Origin: Azolla caroliniana
Lineage: Eukaryota; Polypodiophyta
Reading direction: 5' to 3'
DNA length: 64,000 bases
Assembly: GCA_043228905.1 (NCBI GenBank)
Contig: JBHGNT010000009.1
Coordinates: forward strand, 17,546,001 to 17,610,000
Shown: positions 49,480-59,783 of the stretch, in pieces
How the letters are laid out: every line of letters begins with the position of its first letter
How positions within the stretch are numbered: the first letter of the stretch is position 1
Notes under the pieces: model-generated
The model's database searches: none
Told to the model about the DNA's origin: nothing
Seen by the model: only the letters and a program-made list of their open reading frames with translations
Position numbers and translations under genes: made by a program

Positions 49480-50030
49480 CTGGATATGTACACCCCCCTT
49501 TTGAAACCATCTCCTCAAAACAAAAAATAGGCTCCTTGTTTGGCATTTCTTACCATTAATGAGTTTAGTGAAACCACATCTCACACCACTAGAGTGTTAA
49601 ACAAGTAGTGGGCAATCGACAATAACCCACAATTCACATACATGTTGACTATTGTGTTATCAACAAGGACATCTTTTTCAAAGCCTATTTTGACAATGTT
49701 GGCATGTATTTCTCAGTCTTTTTGTCTATCTCTCAAGCTTCCACAAGCTTTCAACCCACAAGACAATGAAAATGCATGTGGCAAGAGGCAACAATGTTTC
49801 CTCATCTTTTTAAAGCAATCCAATGCCTCTTGAGTCCTTATTATGTCCATGTTCAACATATCCCGATTCCCGCCATGAGTGATCTCCATGAAACTATATC
49901 TCGAACCAAATTTCTCTCAAACATTTATTGTGCTTCATTTAATGCACCACAAGAGCTTCTATTTCTAACCCTTTCTTTGCAACCTCGACATGAATTTCTT
50001 TACATTTGGCTAGAGATCCTACATTGAAAC
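49480..50030 (-). pseudogene. captured pentatricopeptide-repeat (PPR) gene fragment
   Basis: On the minus strand, in frames that shift twice, the segment reads like three consecutive plant PLS-type PPR motifs. It holds GALNEAQ then RDIVSWRSLMAG (49870-49905), LKACGSLRD, EIHANIVKIGFEKDVLVDN, VNMYVNCGLLSIAHYLFN, DVVS-x-NSLM, and a closing CFEEMVS-like helix. The RDVVSWNSL and ACG-L-x-x-G-x-x-IHA phrases are hallmark signatures of the family. Host PPR proteins bind organellar RNA. This copy has several stops and two frameshifts and lies inside the hAT-like element, between its left end and the transposase exons, so it was probably captured. Confidence 0.65.
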
Positions 50031-50355
50031 AAGCTTTCAATAGACCCACCAATGTGATTCCATTAATTGAAGTACCCTCACATTGCATTTGGTCAAAGAA
50101 ATAGAATGCATTCTAACAACAAAATTTAGAGCAAAAACCTTAACGAGACATAACATCAAATATTTCAAGGTCCATGAAAGTAAATGAAGGTAAAAAAGAA
50201 CCACATGATGAAAATTTTACTTTAATAAAATACGATATTGATACAACTCTAACTATGTCCAATGTATCAAAATGGAGCTTAGATCAAAGACAAGTAACAT
50301 AAGGTTATTGAGCTTAATAATAACGTATAGAAATTAGAAGTATTTTTCTTTAGAT

Positions 50356-51054
50356 CTAGTCCTCATCACCATCTTCATCATCAGATTCTGTGTTAGTTGA
50401 TGACATCAACACTAGTTCTTCATCCGTAAGATCATCATAATTAGTATGAACTGCTTCTTCTATTGCATTGACATTATCTTGATCATCTAGTGGTAAAGAA
50501 GCAAATGTACTTGATCGTTTTATTCTCCTATTACAAGAAGACTACTCATCATCTCTTCTTGGCCTTTGCCTTTGTATTCGATTAGTAGGGACTCCATCGC
50601 TTGATGTTGTCATATGTGATCTTTTCATGCTCCTTGTCCTTCTTCTCAAGCTCATTGTTTCTTGAAAATAAGTTTCATAGAATTCTCTATCCATATCATT
50701 TTCATGGCTAATAGATGGAATATCAGGAGTCTTAGAGACATCTATCTCATTTGGATTCACCTGCAAACAAGTTTATAAAAGCTTTAACTTCTAAGTATCA
50801 CAAACTAGTGTGTCGATGGCAGAAACTAGTTATTAGTACTTACGAATATTGAGGAATATAAATTATAAAAAGAATGAATAAAACAATACCTGCATTGGAG
50901 ATGCATTCATAGTCTCAAACTTGCGAACTAGCCGTAAGTTCTCTCGCACATATACCAATCGTTCAAGTTGTGCTACCTTTAGTCTGTTTCTATTTTTCAT
51001 ATGTGCGAGAGCATGTGCATTCCAATTCCTTTCCGCTGCCCCAGAAGAGCAATC
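50356..51054 (-). pseudogene. hAT transposase C-terminal exons
   Basis: Exon 50890-51054 encodes CSSGAAERNWNAHALAHMKN, then RNRL-x-x-x-Q-LERLVYVRENLRL. This is the C-terminal hAT dimerisation signature (Cys-Ser-x-x-x-x-Glu-Arg-Asn-Trp followed by a K-R-N-R-L helix and a LVYV-x-x-NL-R motif). A GT-AG intron (50761-50889) joins it to 50356-50760, which encodes an acidic, Ser-rich tail ending in an Asp/Glu run. One in-frame TAG interrupts the tail (about 50545). The BED finger and DDE core expected upstream were not found. Confidence 0.7.
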
Positions 51055-51185
51055 CTAATAAAAAGTAAAATATGAAATAAAATGTAGTACACAAAAGTGA
51101 GCTATTTCAGAACTTAACTATAAAATTGATCATTTTTTCAACACTTGACACTTGGGATAATATGCGAATAGCTAATGCTTGGATC

Positions 51186-51703
51186 ATGGCTAGTGAAAAC
51201 ATAATTTAAAACCAATTAAACGAAATACATGTTTGAGCTGCACAAGCTATGAATGCCATGCGAAATACTCTAACTGAAACTAATTGAAGCTTAATTGAAT
51301 TAGCCTCCCCTTCCAATGGTTACTCTTTGGGTACTCAATTACTAATAAACTAACCAAGACTAGAACTTAAATTCATACTAAGACTAGAGCTGAAAAGAGA
51401 ATATTGAAAAGAGAAGACTACAACATTTTCAAAAGAATAGATGTTTGTAGATACATTTTTTTGTGTGTATTCTTGCCTACCATAACTACTCATATCCTTG
51501 GGCTGCACTTTCATATTAACCTTCATGTTCATGGCAAGTGAAAACATAATTTAAAACCAATTAAACGAAATACATGATTGAGCTGCACAAGCTATTAATG
51601 CCATGTGAAATACTCTAACTGAAACTAATTGAAGGTTAATTGAATTAGCCTCCCCTTTCAATGGCTGCTCTTTGGGTAATCAATTACTAATAAACTAACC
51701 AAG
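51186..51703. repeat. 173-bp direct repeat at 345-bp offset inside the hAT-like element
   Basis: 51186-51358 and 51531-51703 both run from ATGGC-AGTGAAAACATAATT to ACTAATAAACTAACCAAG, with about ten differences. Confidence 0.85.
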
Positions 51704-51989
51704 CATTCTAATCAAACATGAAATCAATAAGCAAGACTACACTATTGTTTTTAGGCTAGTAGCTCCATCTTTCTCTATGCTAGTGAATGAAAACCAGAAA
51801 GAAAATGTGACTTCATTGCATATTAAAGTTAGAAAACTACTATCCAAGCATATGCATATTAAGGTTAAACATACCTCACACTCACAAGAATTGGGCCCAA
51901 TAAAAAATTGTCTTCTATATAGCGTAGATCTTTGTTTGTTGCCTCTGTATGAGGACAATTAATTGTCTTCAAACCAAGGTTTCGATTGA

Positions 51990-52175
51990 TTCCTCGTCCT
52001 CTTTCTTCTTCTTTTTCTTCTTCTTCTTCTTCTTCGTCTTCGTCTTCTTCTTCGTCTTGGTCTTCTTGGTCTTCTTGTTCTTGTTCTTCCTCTTCTTCCT
52101 CTTCTTGTTCGTCTTCCGTCGTTTTCTTCTTCTTCTTTCTTCCTTCTTCACTAAAATCTTTTTTTTTTTAGGGTT
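51990..52175 (-). repeat. purine-rich (GAA)n-like tract
   Basis: A TTC/TTG-rich run on the plus strand. Both strands give long but low-complexity frames (poly Lys/Arg/Glu on minus, poly Ser/Phe on plus), which I do not treat as genes. Confidence 0.8.
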
Positions 52176-52362
52176 TTGCATACATTTTTTTTATAAATAC
52201 ATATTATACCTATTGGTTTAAAAGTACGTTAAATACCGTATTAGAAAAATTTACATGATATTTGACTGAACAACATTGACGTATAGTACGTACTATACAA
52301 AGTATGAGGTATTATACGTATTGATACGTTAAATACGCATACGCAAACAATGCTGAACATAA

Positions 52363-52663
52363 CTCAATACAGAAATTTGTTCAACTATGGTTCCGACTAT
52401 ACAAGGTTCAAAAAGTATTTGACAACGAAACTTACCAACTATGAGAGCTAGATGGAACAATACAGTGGGTGTCTATAGCAGGAAAACGGGTAAAGATGTT
52501 CAAGAAACGAAGTGACTTGAAGCCCTACGTAACTTTAGCCAACATCAACACAAAGGAACAAGTGGACATAGATCACGGAGATGTGGGAAGCGAAGAAAGC
52601 GTCCTGGAATTAAAGATCGACATAGTGAGAGAAGTGGAGGGTACTACGGATGAAGGAGAATAA
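52363..52663 (+). pseudogene. gypsy integrase, last part
   Basis: Continues the domain interrupted at 49228. The order is a QKFVQLW-like start, then a phrase equivalent to PYKVQKVFDNETYQL-RELDGT, then WVSIAGKRVKMFKKR, the usual end of the gypsy integrase C-terminal domain. A charged tail follows to the stop at 52661-52663. At least one frame change and one stop occur near 52390-52455. Confidence 0.65.
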
Positions 52664-52719
52664 TGAGCACTGACAACTTCAGCACATACTGGAGGATGTG
52701 TAGGTTCGGAGGGGGTGAG

Positions 52720-53178
52720 TGTCATAGTGTACTTCGTACACATTGCGAAAAACTTATGGAGTACCAAAATGAATAGGTATGAAGAAAGAGAAGAAAATGA
52801 TAAAAGAAAATATGTTACATGCATAGGGAATGGTTCGAAACTTATACCTCCATGTTAACAACCCCAAAACTTACTATTGTACTAACTTATCAAGAGCTTA
52901 TCCTTATATATATACATTCTAGGAAACTTACTCATGCACAACTAGTGTGCATGAATACTATAGTTAAAAAAAGCTTGATGCTTGCCATGTAGCGAGCTAC
53001 TCATGCACAACTAGTCCGCATGAATACTATAGTTAGAGAAAGCATGATGCGTCCCATGTGGCGAGCTATACTTAGCCTCTCCCATCACTAAATAAGGTTG
53101 GGAGCAAAATGTAAATAGGGGTTTGAATTCTTGGGGAATTATTAGGTTTCTAAAGATTGATTAATCTAATACACTATA
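52720..53178 (+). repeat. probable 3' LTR of the gypsy element
   Basis: Begins TGTCATAGTGTACTTCG immediately after a GGAGGGGGTGAG polypurine tract (52708-52719). It contains a TATATATATAC TATA region at about 52906. The right end near CTATACTCA (about 53178) is a guess, because no 5' LTR is present for comparison and a LINE begins there. Confidence 0.5.
52930..53067. repeat. 69-bp tandem duplication inside the LTR
   Basis: Units 52930-52998 and 52999-53067 both start ACTCATGCACAACTAGT and end GCGAGCT. Each contains an imperfect palindrome CATGCAC-(5)-GTGCATG. Confidence 0.9.
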
Positions 53179-53194
53179 CTCATGGAATTAACGA

Positions 53195-53196
<2 letters not shown>

Positions 53197-53228
<32 letters not shown>
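53197..53228. repeat. (CT)n microsatellite at the LINE 5' end
   Basis: About 16 CT units between the end of the gypsy LTR and the GC-rich LINE leader. Confidence 0.95.
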
Positions 53229-53231
<3 letters not shown>

Positions 53232-53634
53232 TTGTGATAACGACGACATAGTTTGCTGTCGCGCCGTTGTCTGTTGCCGTGCAGTGTTGTTTGCGGCCGT
53301 TTCTCGCCATCTGCGTGCTGCACGGTCTGCTGCCATGCTGTCGTCGAGTGTCGTTTGTTGCCATCATCGGCCGTACTCTTGTGTTGTCGTGTTCTTTCTT
53401 GACGTTGCCTGGTGCCACTTGGTGTATGTGCATGGTTTGCATTGCGACTGTTGTAAAGTGCGCATCCTTGGATCATTGAGGTGTGTGGGTTTCACCTCGA
53501 GTGTTTGCCTCCGTTGGTGGGTTCTTTCGGCGTGCTCGTCGCGTGCTATGAAATGCCGATGTGATTGCGACATACACACAAACTCGGCTAAGTCTCACAC
53601 CCTTTTATTTTATCTTTTTCTTATTGACACCACA

Positions 53635-54428
53635 ATGACGTCTAAACGAGCTAAAGAACATAAGGATATACAAGACGAGGCTATAAGTAAAGAGAACTTT
53701 TTAGATATGTGTAATCGTTTAACAAAAATAGAGATGGATATGAAAAAATGGGCGAAAGATGCCGAAACCCACAAGGAAAAAGATAGAGAGGAAAAAGACG
53801 CCCTCAAGGCCGAAATAGAGAAACTTAAAGTGGAAAACACCAACCTTAAAAAACAACTTAATGACATCGAGGTATCTCGGGAAGACGGTGAAATATCCTC
53901 CATAGAGGATATAAAAGACGAGATTAAAAAAGTTAAAGAGGAAGTTAAAAATAACATAGAGTTAGCTAAAACGGGTTGGGTAGATGTGGTTAAAAGAAAC
54001 ATTAGAAAAGAAATAAAAGATGAAAATATTGTTAATACCACCCTTGAAGAAGAGAAATGTGTCAAGTCCGACACTTAAATGTACGTGTCACTGGGCTCAA
54101 GGAAGGTGCATCCCTAGACGAGGATGCACAAACACTTGGGAAAATGTTAGGGTACACAACGACCCTACCTATCACCAAAGCTTGGAGGGCTGGACGTGAC
54201 ACAACTAGGAAGATAGCCTTAGTCCTTCAATTTAAAGACTTAGACTCTAGAATCACTTTCTTTAAGAAGAGACCAATTCTTCAAGGATTGGGTGGGGACC
54301 CTATCTATCTCGATGAAGACCTCACTAAGATGAAAATTGAGCATCACAAGAGTTGTATGCCACGAGTTATGCAAGGTCATAAAGAAGGGAATTGCGCCTT
54401 TTATTGAGACGGGTGAGGGATCATAAAT
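53635..54428 (+). pseudogene. LINE ORF1 protein: coiled coil plus RRM-like nucleic-acid chaperone
   Basis: From ATG 53635 the frame runs 147 codons. The N-terminal half is a strong coiled coil (Lys/Glu-rich heptads, for example KDALKAEIEKLKVENTNL), then an acidic stretch and a WVDVVKRNIRKEIK segment. One frame change near 54057-54078 leads into a second frame that encodes LNVRVTGLKEG (an RRM beta strand), a TTTRKIALVLQFKD-like strand and ITFFKKRPILQGLG. This is the order of L1 ORF1p: coiled coil, RRM, C-terminal domain. Such proteins form trimers that coat the element RNA. The common plant LINE ORF1 instead ends in a zinc knuckle, which is absent here. The end of the frame meets stops near 54405-54416 and the copia insertion. 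Confidence 0.6.
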
Positions 54429-54433
54429 GATCG

Positions 54434-54854
54434 TGTTGAGAGACAAGCTCAACATTGGGTGCATAAATGGGTGTAACCCAATGCGTAGACTGGGTGCGTA
54501 AAACTGTACGCACAATATGGCCGTAGTGGTGTGTAAACCGAGAGGCCATTAGAATGTTATTCCTCTAAAGGAATAATTTTTGGAGTAAGTGTAGGATGCT
54601 CATTTATGAGCGGTCAAGTACTGTAAGTACTTGTGTCAGCCCAATAGTCAGGGCTTGTATAAAAGGTGCTCACTGAGCACAAAGTATGTACAGAGAAAAT
54701 ACAGAGAATTATTTTTGAATATAGTTTCATTTTTCTGCTCTCTCTGTCTCTCCCTCTCCTTCTCTGTGATTTCTGCATTTTACCGAACTATCGTACTTTC
54801 AAACCGTGTACTCTGTGTCTTTCGCATACGCTTCTGCACAAGTATTCTTTTACA
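54434..54854 (+). repeat. 5' LTR of copia element 1
   Basis: TG...CA ends. A TATAAAAGG box lies at about 54658-54666, with a CTCTCTCTGTCTCTCCC leader downstream. It carries an extra ATAAATGGGTGTAA-like stretch near 54462 relative to the 3' LTR. Confidence 0.93.
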
Positions 54855-54866
54855 TGGTATCAGAGC
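54855..54866 (+). other. tRNA-Met primer binding site of copia element 1
   Basis: TGGTATCAGAGC, complementary to the 3' end of initiator tRNA-Met, directly after the LTR. This is the standard primer site of plant copia elements. Confidence 0.9.
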
Positions 54867-54956
54867 GCGAGGGTTGAGACTCCTCTGCAGCTGACAGAAA
54901 AGCTTGCGATAAAGACAGAGTTAAGTTATTATTTTTGGAAAGGATAAGACAACAAT

Positions 54957-56210
54957 ATGGACAGAGGAATGGGAAGCTCGCTACCGATTGAGAAGCTTGA
55001 CAAGAGCAATTACGCATCTTGGTCGTACAAGATGCAACAATACTTGCTTGGTCATGGTTACTGGAGTTATGTCGAAGGAGCTAATAATACAACACCCGAA
55101 TCAACACACAAAGATTTTTTGGCTTGGGAATAAACGGCAAGCAGAGTTCTTTACTGCTTTGTGTCTTGTGTGAGCGACCAACTCTTGAACTACATTTAGG
55201 ATGCTAAGACACCAAAGGATGCGTGGGCGAATCTCAAGGGAATTTTCACCATTGGCACAATGGCCAGGAAGTTGCAACTTAGGCAGGAGCTCATCAATGT
55301 CAAACAGAAAGATTTGCCTGTGGCCGATTACACAGCCCGACTCAAGGAGATTTGCAACTCTCTCGCCTCTGTCAACGTGAACGTTGAGGAGGACGAAATC
55401 GTGCAGGTTTGTCTTGGAGGGTTAGCGTCAAAGTTCGGAGCATTCCGAATGGTAGTCCGCACAAGGGAGAACATGCCTTCGTTCTTCAAGCTTCGATCAA
55501 TTTTGCTCATGGAGGAAAATCACGCGGGTGCGTCGACGAGTATGCATGTCAACGATAGGATGTTGTACAAGGAGGAAGATAGGCCCCGTGGTTGTGGTGG
55601 ATCGGCGCGCAATGGAGGCGGCCGAAAAGAGCAGAACGTGCGACATAATCGAAATGCCGGAAGCAATTCCGAACCCTCCGGAAGCAGGGGGAGTCATAGC
55701 GACACCGGAAGCCGGCAAGAGAAGGTCGCGACGGATTGCTGGTACTGTGGCAAGAAAGGCCATAGAGAGAGCGAGTGCTGGAAAAAAGAGCGGATTCGAA
55801 CAAAGCCAGATCGAGCGACGGATTGATGGTACTGTGGCAAGAAAGGCCACAGAGAGAACGAGTGCTGGAAAAAAAGAGCGGATTCGAACAAAGCTAGATC
55901 GAGCGGAAGAGAAGCAGGAAGACATCAGAAATCACACTACGCCGAGGGCTCCGAACGAGCTGGAAATGGATCGGGCCCAACCTTTGTAATGAAGCACAAG
56001 GCCAATTCGATGGTCGTGAACACCTGAAAACCAAGCAAGGTGTGGTATATTGATTCCGGTGAATCGAATCATATGACGAGTCACGAGGAATGGTTCTTGT
56101 ACTTGGAGAAACCGGAAAAGCAAGGAGTGGTCAAAATTGGAGAAGACACTCCGCATACCATCGAACATGTCAGTGAAGTTCCCCTCAGCCGCGTCGGGCA
56201 GAAAGGAAAC
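54957..56210 (+). pseudogene. copia element 1 gag and protease
   Basis: From ATG 54957 one frame reads through a copia gag (LPIEKLDKSNYASWSYKM at the start, then LLNYI, DAKTPKDAWANLKGIF and TARLKEICNSLA). A Cys-x2-Cys-x4-His-x4-Cys zinc knuckle lies at 55737-55778 and a second, duplicated one 87 bp later. The protease motif DSGES is at 56052-56066, where the family usually has DSGAS/T. In-frame stops include TAA near 55131, TAG near 55199, TGA at 55824 (replacing the first Cys of the second knuckle) and TGA near 56025. Near 56210 the frame changes and continues as the pre-integrase region. Confidence 0.85.
55731..55904 (+). repeat. 87-bp tandem duplication of the gag zinc knuckle
   Basis: Units start at 55731 and 55818 (ACGGATTG-TGGTACTGTGG) and end CAGATCGAGCG or CTAGATCGAGCG. 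The first copy has six A in the GGAAAAAAG run and the second has seven, yet both knuckles and the downstream protease are in the same frame. Confidence 0.9.
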
Positions 56211-57718
56211 TCATGAACGTGTTGCATGTCCCGACAATAACCAAGAACCTGGTGTCGGTCGGTCAGATTGTCAACTAAGGGATGCAAGTTTGATTCACGC
56301 ACCTCGGGTGCTACATCGAAGAGGAAGGCCAAGTTATTGTGCAAGGGCACTGTGAAGGGAGGATGTTTATCCTCAACACCAATCAAGCTGGAACCGTGTT
56401 GTTCGCGAAAGGACAGAAGGTTGAGTCAGACATCGATCTGTGGCACAAGCGGTTCAGCCACATTAACTTCCCACGGCTTCGTGAAATGCTGACGAAGAAT
56501 ATTGTTTTCGGATTGCCGAAATTTCGGGGCCGTAATGACCAAGTCTACGAAGCCTGCCAACTCGGGAAGTAGCATTGATTTCCATTCCCCAATGATTGTA
56601 ATCGTAGTCAAAATCCGCTGGATGTGATCCATTTGGATGTGTGGTGATCCATTCAATGGTATCTGTTACTCCGTATCCTTCATTGATGACTTCACTCGGC
56701 ATACCTCGACATGTACGATCGCGGAAAAGAATGAAGCCTTCAGGTGTTTCCTGAAGGTGAAAAGCCTTGCGGAAAGGGAAACAGGGCGTAAGATCAAGTG
56801 CCTACGATCCGATGGCGGGAAGGAGTACTTCTCCGACCAGTTCACGAGTTATCCATAGAAGGAGGGAATTCAACATGAATTCTCGTGTAGATATACGCCG
56901 GAGCAAAATGGCGTAGCTGAGTAGAAGAATCGGACAATTGAAGAAGTGGCCAGGGCAATGCTTGAAGAGGAGCATACGCCGAAGTTTTACTGGGCTGAAG
57001 GAGTGTCACCACATGAGTTGTATTTCGAGAAAAAACTGAACCTAGCATACTTGAGGGCTTTCAATAACATTGCGTATGTGCATGTGCCGAAGGAGAAGAG
57101 GAGGAAGCTGGTTGCCAAAGCCGAGAAGTGTATCTTGGTCAGCTATTCAAATGAGCAGAAGGGGTATAAGTGCTATAACCCCCGAACAAAGGAAGTTCGC
57201 GTAAGCCGAGATTCGCGTTCGACGAGTCCGCTTCGTGGTACTTGCCCTCACCTCCAATACCTCATGACTCCATTCCGAATTCTGAAGAAGAGGTCAGCGA
57301 GGACGAGCTGCCTCCGTGTGATGAGGAAATCGGATATCGGATAGAGAATCTGATCTCATTTCGGCTAAGTGGGCCGAATGAGGGGTTGGGACGAGATGGC
57401 AAACCAAATGAAGAGATGGCGAGTAGTGGAGACTCGGCCGTATTGTCCATGCGTAAAGAACCGAGGAGACGGTTTACGCGTAAAGAAAAAGGGAAGAAGA
57501 GAATGTCGGAATACGATTTCGGCAGTGCCGAGTCAGATCGGAGCCAATATGACTTCGGGCCAATCGAGAAGGAACCTTTGCGGAAGAGGTCGAAATTGAC
57601 CGAAAAGGTCGTGAAATTGGGTAATCACGAATTACGCCGATTTACCCGCTTGAAGAACCCTGTAAAAAGTTATGGGTACAACGAATACATGGCACAATGT
57701 TATGCGTACATGACATGA
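56211..57718 (+). pseudogene. copia element 1 integrase
   Basis: Broken frames encode, in order, a pre-integrase segment (VLHVPTITKNLVSVGQI), the HHCC finger (LWHKRFSHINFPRLREM then EACQLGK), and the catalytic core. The core has Asp in VIHLDVW, Asp in KCLRSDGGKEYFS and Glu near YTPEQNGVAE. It is followed by ARAMLEE, PKFYWAEGV and a GKEKRRKL-like end, then an acidic and Arg/Lys-rich linker with RRFTRKEKGKKRM. About 15-20 codons usually present before the SPHELYF segment are missing, suggesting a small deletion. Stops occur near 56270, 56285, 56572, 56578, 56857 and 56922. Confidence 0.8.
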
Positions 57719-59252
57719 GTGGTGGAAGTGCATGAGCAGGAGAGCTACGCAGAAGCGGCCGAAGACGCAAACTGGCGTGCCGCGATGGAGGAAGAAATGC
57801 GCACATTATCGGATAATGAGACTCGGGACCTGGTTGACGCACCTAAAGGTGTTAAGCCGATTGGATGCAGATGGGTGTTTAAGGTGAAATACAACACCGA
57901 AGGCTCGGTCAACCGATATAAGGCCCGTTGCGAAAGGCAATGCGCAAAAGCACAATGTAGATTACGACGAGACGTTTGCGCCGGTCGCGAAGATGACCAC
58001 GATGTGCGTTTTGCTAGCCGTAGCAGCGGTGAAGGGGTGGCATCTACATTAGATGGATGTAAAGAATGCGTTCCTACAAGGTGATCTTGAGGAACAGGTG
58101 TACATGGTACAACCCCCCGGATTTCTATCCGAACAGAACACTTTGGCCATTTTCCGATTGAAGAAGTCACTATACGGACTTAAGCAAGCCCCGCGAGCTT
58201 GGAACGAGAAGATTATGCAACGATTGCGTAGAATGGGGTTTACGACATCCAAGACGGACTCTTCATTGTTCACTCGGCAAGGTCAACATGGACCGGTTAG
58301 CCTTCTACTATATGTTGATGATTTAGTCATCGTCGGTGTTGACTTGGAAGAAATCGGTCGCGTCAAGTCTCAACTCGCAGCATCTTTCGAAATGAAGGAT
58401 CTTGGAGACCTTCATTACTTCCTCGGGATCGAAGTGATCTACACCCCCGAAGGCATATTGATCAGCCATCGTCACTACGCGCTGAATATGCTCTTCAAGT
58501 TCGGGATGGTAGATTGTAAGCCCATCTCGAACCCTCTGGACAGAAACGTAAAGCTTTGCCAAGATTTAGGAAAGGCATGCGACCTGACACGGTTCCAACA
58601 GATTGTCAGAAGCCTAATCTACTTGACGATCACTCAGCCGGATCTCAGTTACCCAGTCGGCTTGGTCAGTCAATTTATGTCACAGCCCACGGCCGAACAC
58701 TTTCAGTGCGTGCAAAGGATATTGCGATATGTCAGCGGCATTAAGGACATGGCGTTGTTGTATCGGTTAGACGTAGCCGAACAATTAGTGGACTACACGG
58801 ATGCTGATTGGGCCGGAAATGCCCTCGATCGTAGATCCACATCCGGATATGCATTCTCATTAGAAAGTGCGGCGATCGCATGGAGCAGTAAGAAGTAGCC
58901 AACAGTAGTGATGTCGAGCACGGAGGCCGAATATCGAGGGGTGACTGTCGCTACATGCGAAGTCATTTGGCTGAAATGGCTATTACGGGATCTGCATGTG
59001 TAGGTGTCTGATGTGATGATGATCTATTGTGACAACCTCAACAACATCCACCTTGCGAGAAACCCTGTATTCCTTGCCCGGACCAAGCACATTGAGGTGC
59101 ATTACCATTTTGTCCGCGAGCGTGTCCTTTCTGGTGAAGCCGAACTAGCGTATGTTCCGACGGGTTGGCAGATTGCCGACATCTTCACCAAGCCCCTTGG
59201 TCTCGACAAGTTGCAGCATTTCTTGGGTGAGCTGGGCTTGCATCACCTCGTC
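57719..59252 (+). pseudogene. copia element 1 reverse transcriptase and RNase H
   Basis: The RT starts WRAAMEEEMRTLSDNET and continues [25 protein letters not shown]. One frameshift (about 57925-57935) follows, then the frame continues to MDVKNAFLQGDLEEQVYM, SLYGLKQAPRAWNEKI and the catalytic YVDD box at 58311-58322. RNase H follows with DADWAGN, a CDNLNNIHLARNPV block, HIEVHYHFVRERV and ADIFTKPLG. In-frame stops (near 57715, 58050, 58897 and 59000) are each one C-to-T step from Gln or Arg codons. Confidence 0.88.
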
Positions 59253-59612
59253 ACGCCGAACTTGAGGGAGAGACAACAGGAGCATGAACGTGAAAGGAGC
59301 GGTAGTGACTGCGATGCCGAATCGGATGAAGAATTCAATTTTGGGTTGGTTGAAGAAGCCGAAGAAGAAAACAGGGGCCGTAATCGCAAGGAAGAGCCAA
59401 AGACAACCGAACAAAGGGGAAATACAGCCAAGAAGGGCGTAAAGGCCAAGACCAAGACATGGTCTGATGTTGTCAAGGGCCTAAAAACAGAAGACGAATT
59501 AGAGACAACCAATTCGGGCGAAAGTGGAATTGAATCGGAAGTGACCAATTCAATCGAAATGTTCAATTCAGACATTACGAATCGATTGAGGTCCAAGCAG
59601 AGGAAAGGGTAG
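59253..59612 (+). CDS. charged C-terminal extension after copia RNase H
   Basis: About 117 codons continue without a stop after the ADIFTKP signature and its LGELGLHHL end, to a stop at 59610-59612. The extension is very acidic and basic (ERERSGSDCDAESDEEF, then Lys/Arg/Glu stretches) and contains the phrase KTWSDVVKG. Most copia polyproteins end within about 20-30 residues of that signature. No domain is recognised. Confidence 0.5.
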   Translation, partial: TPNLRERQQEHERERSGSDCDAESDEEFNFGLVEEAEEENRGRNRKEEPKTTEQRGNTAKKGVKAKTKTWSDVVKGLKTEDELETTNSGESGIESEVTNSIEMFNSDITNRLRSKQRKG

Positions 59613-59769
59613 CGAAAGTGGCACCAACACCGTGAGAGTGAGGGAGTTGAGAAGGGCCACATGAGTAGACAAGCCGACCGGAAGGGTCGAAGCGCACGGA
59701 ATCGAACGGGTCGAGGAGCCAGGAGAGGCCGGAGTGAAGATCCGGAAAAGCAGATGGAACCTCAAGTTG

Positions 59770-59783
59770 AGCTTGAGGGGGAG
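59770..59783 (+). other. polypurine tract of copia element 1
   Basis: GAGGGGGAG-containing purine run immediately before the 3' LTR, the primer for plus-strand synthesis in LTR elements. Confidence 0.85.

Larger units (their letters stand above)
49237..52355 (-). mobile_element. hAT-like DNA transposon inserted in the gypsy integrase
   Basis: The ends are imperfect inverted repeats about 90 bp long. The left end reads AACGTATTAATACGCGTATA then ATACCTC. The right end reads GAGGTATTATACGTATTGA and continues to CAATGCTG at the terminus. An 8-bp target duplication fits at 49229-49236 (TAACATAA) and 52355-52362 (GAACATAA), with 7 of 8 matching. Removing the insert restores continuity of the gypsy integrase frame. 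Inside, the minus strand carries a hAT C-terminal dimerisation exon and a PPR gene fragment, but the transposase catalytic part is missing, so the copy is non-autonomous. Confidence 0.7.
48330..53178 (+). mobile_element. degenerate Ty3/gypsy element, split by a hAT-like insertion
   Basis: Integrase coding (about 48410-49228) resumes after a 3.1 kb insert at 52363-52660 and is followed by a purine tract and a probable 3' LTR from 52720. The 5' half (gag, protease, RT, RNase H, 5' LTR) is absent. Order and orientation are those of Ty3/gypsy, with integrase last. The coding remains differ from the chromovirus at 12.5 kb and have no chromodomain. Confidence 0.7.

Noticed and set aside
52000-52175. 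Long open frames of poly-Ser/Phe (plus) and poly-Lys/Glu (minus)
   Set aside because: They come from a GAA/CTT-type low-complexity tract that is open in several frames at once.
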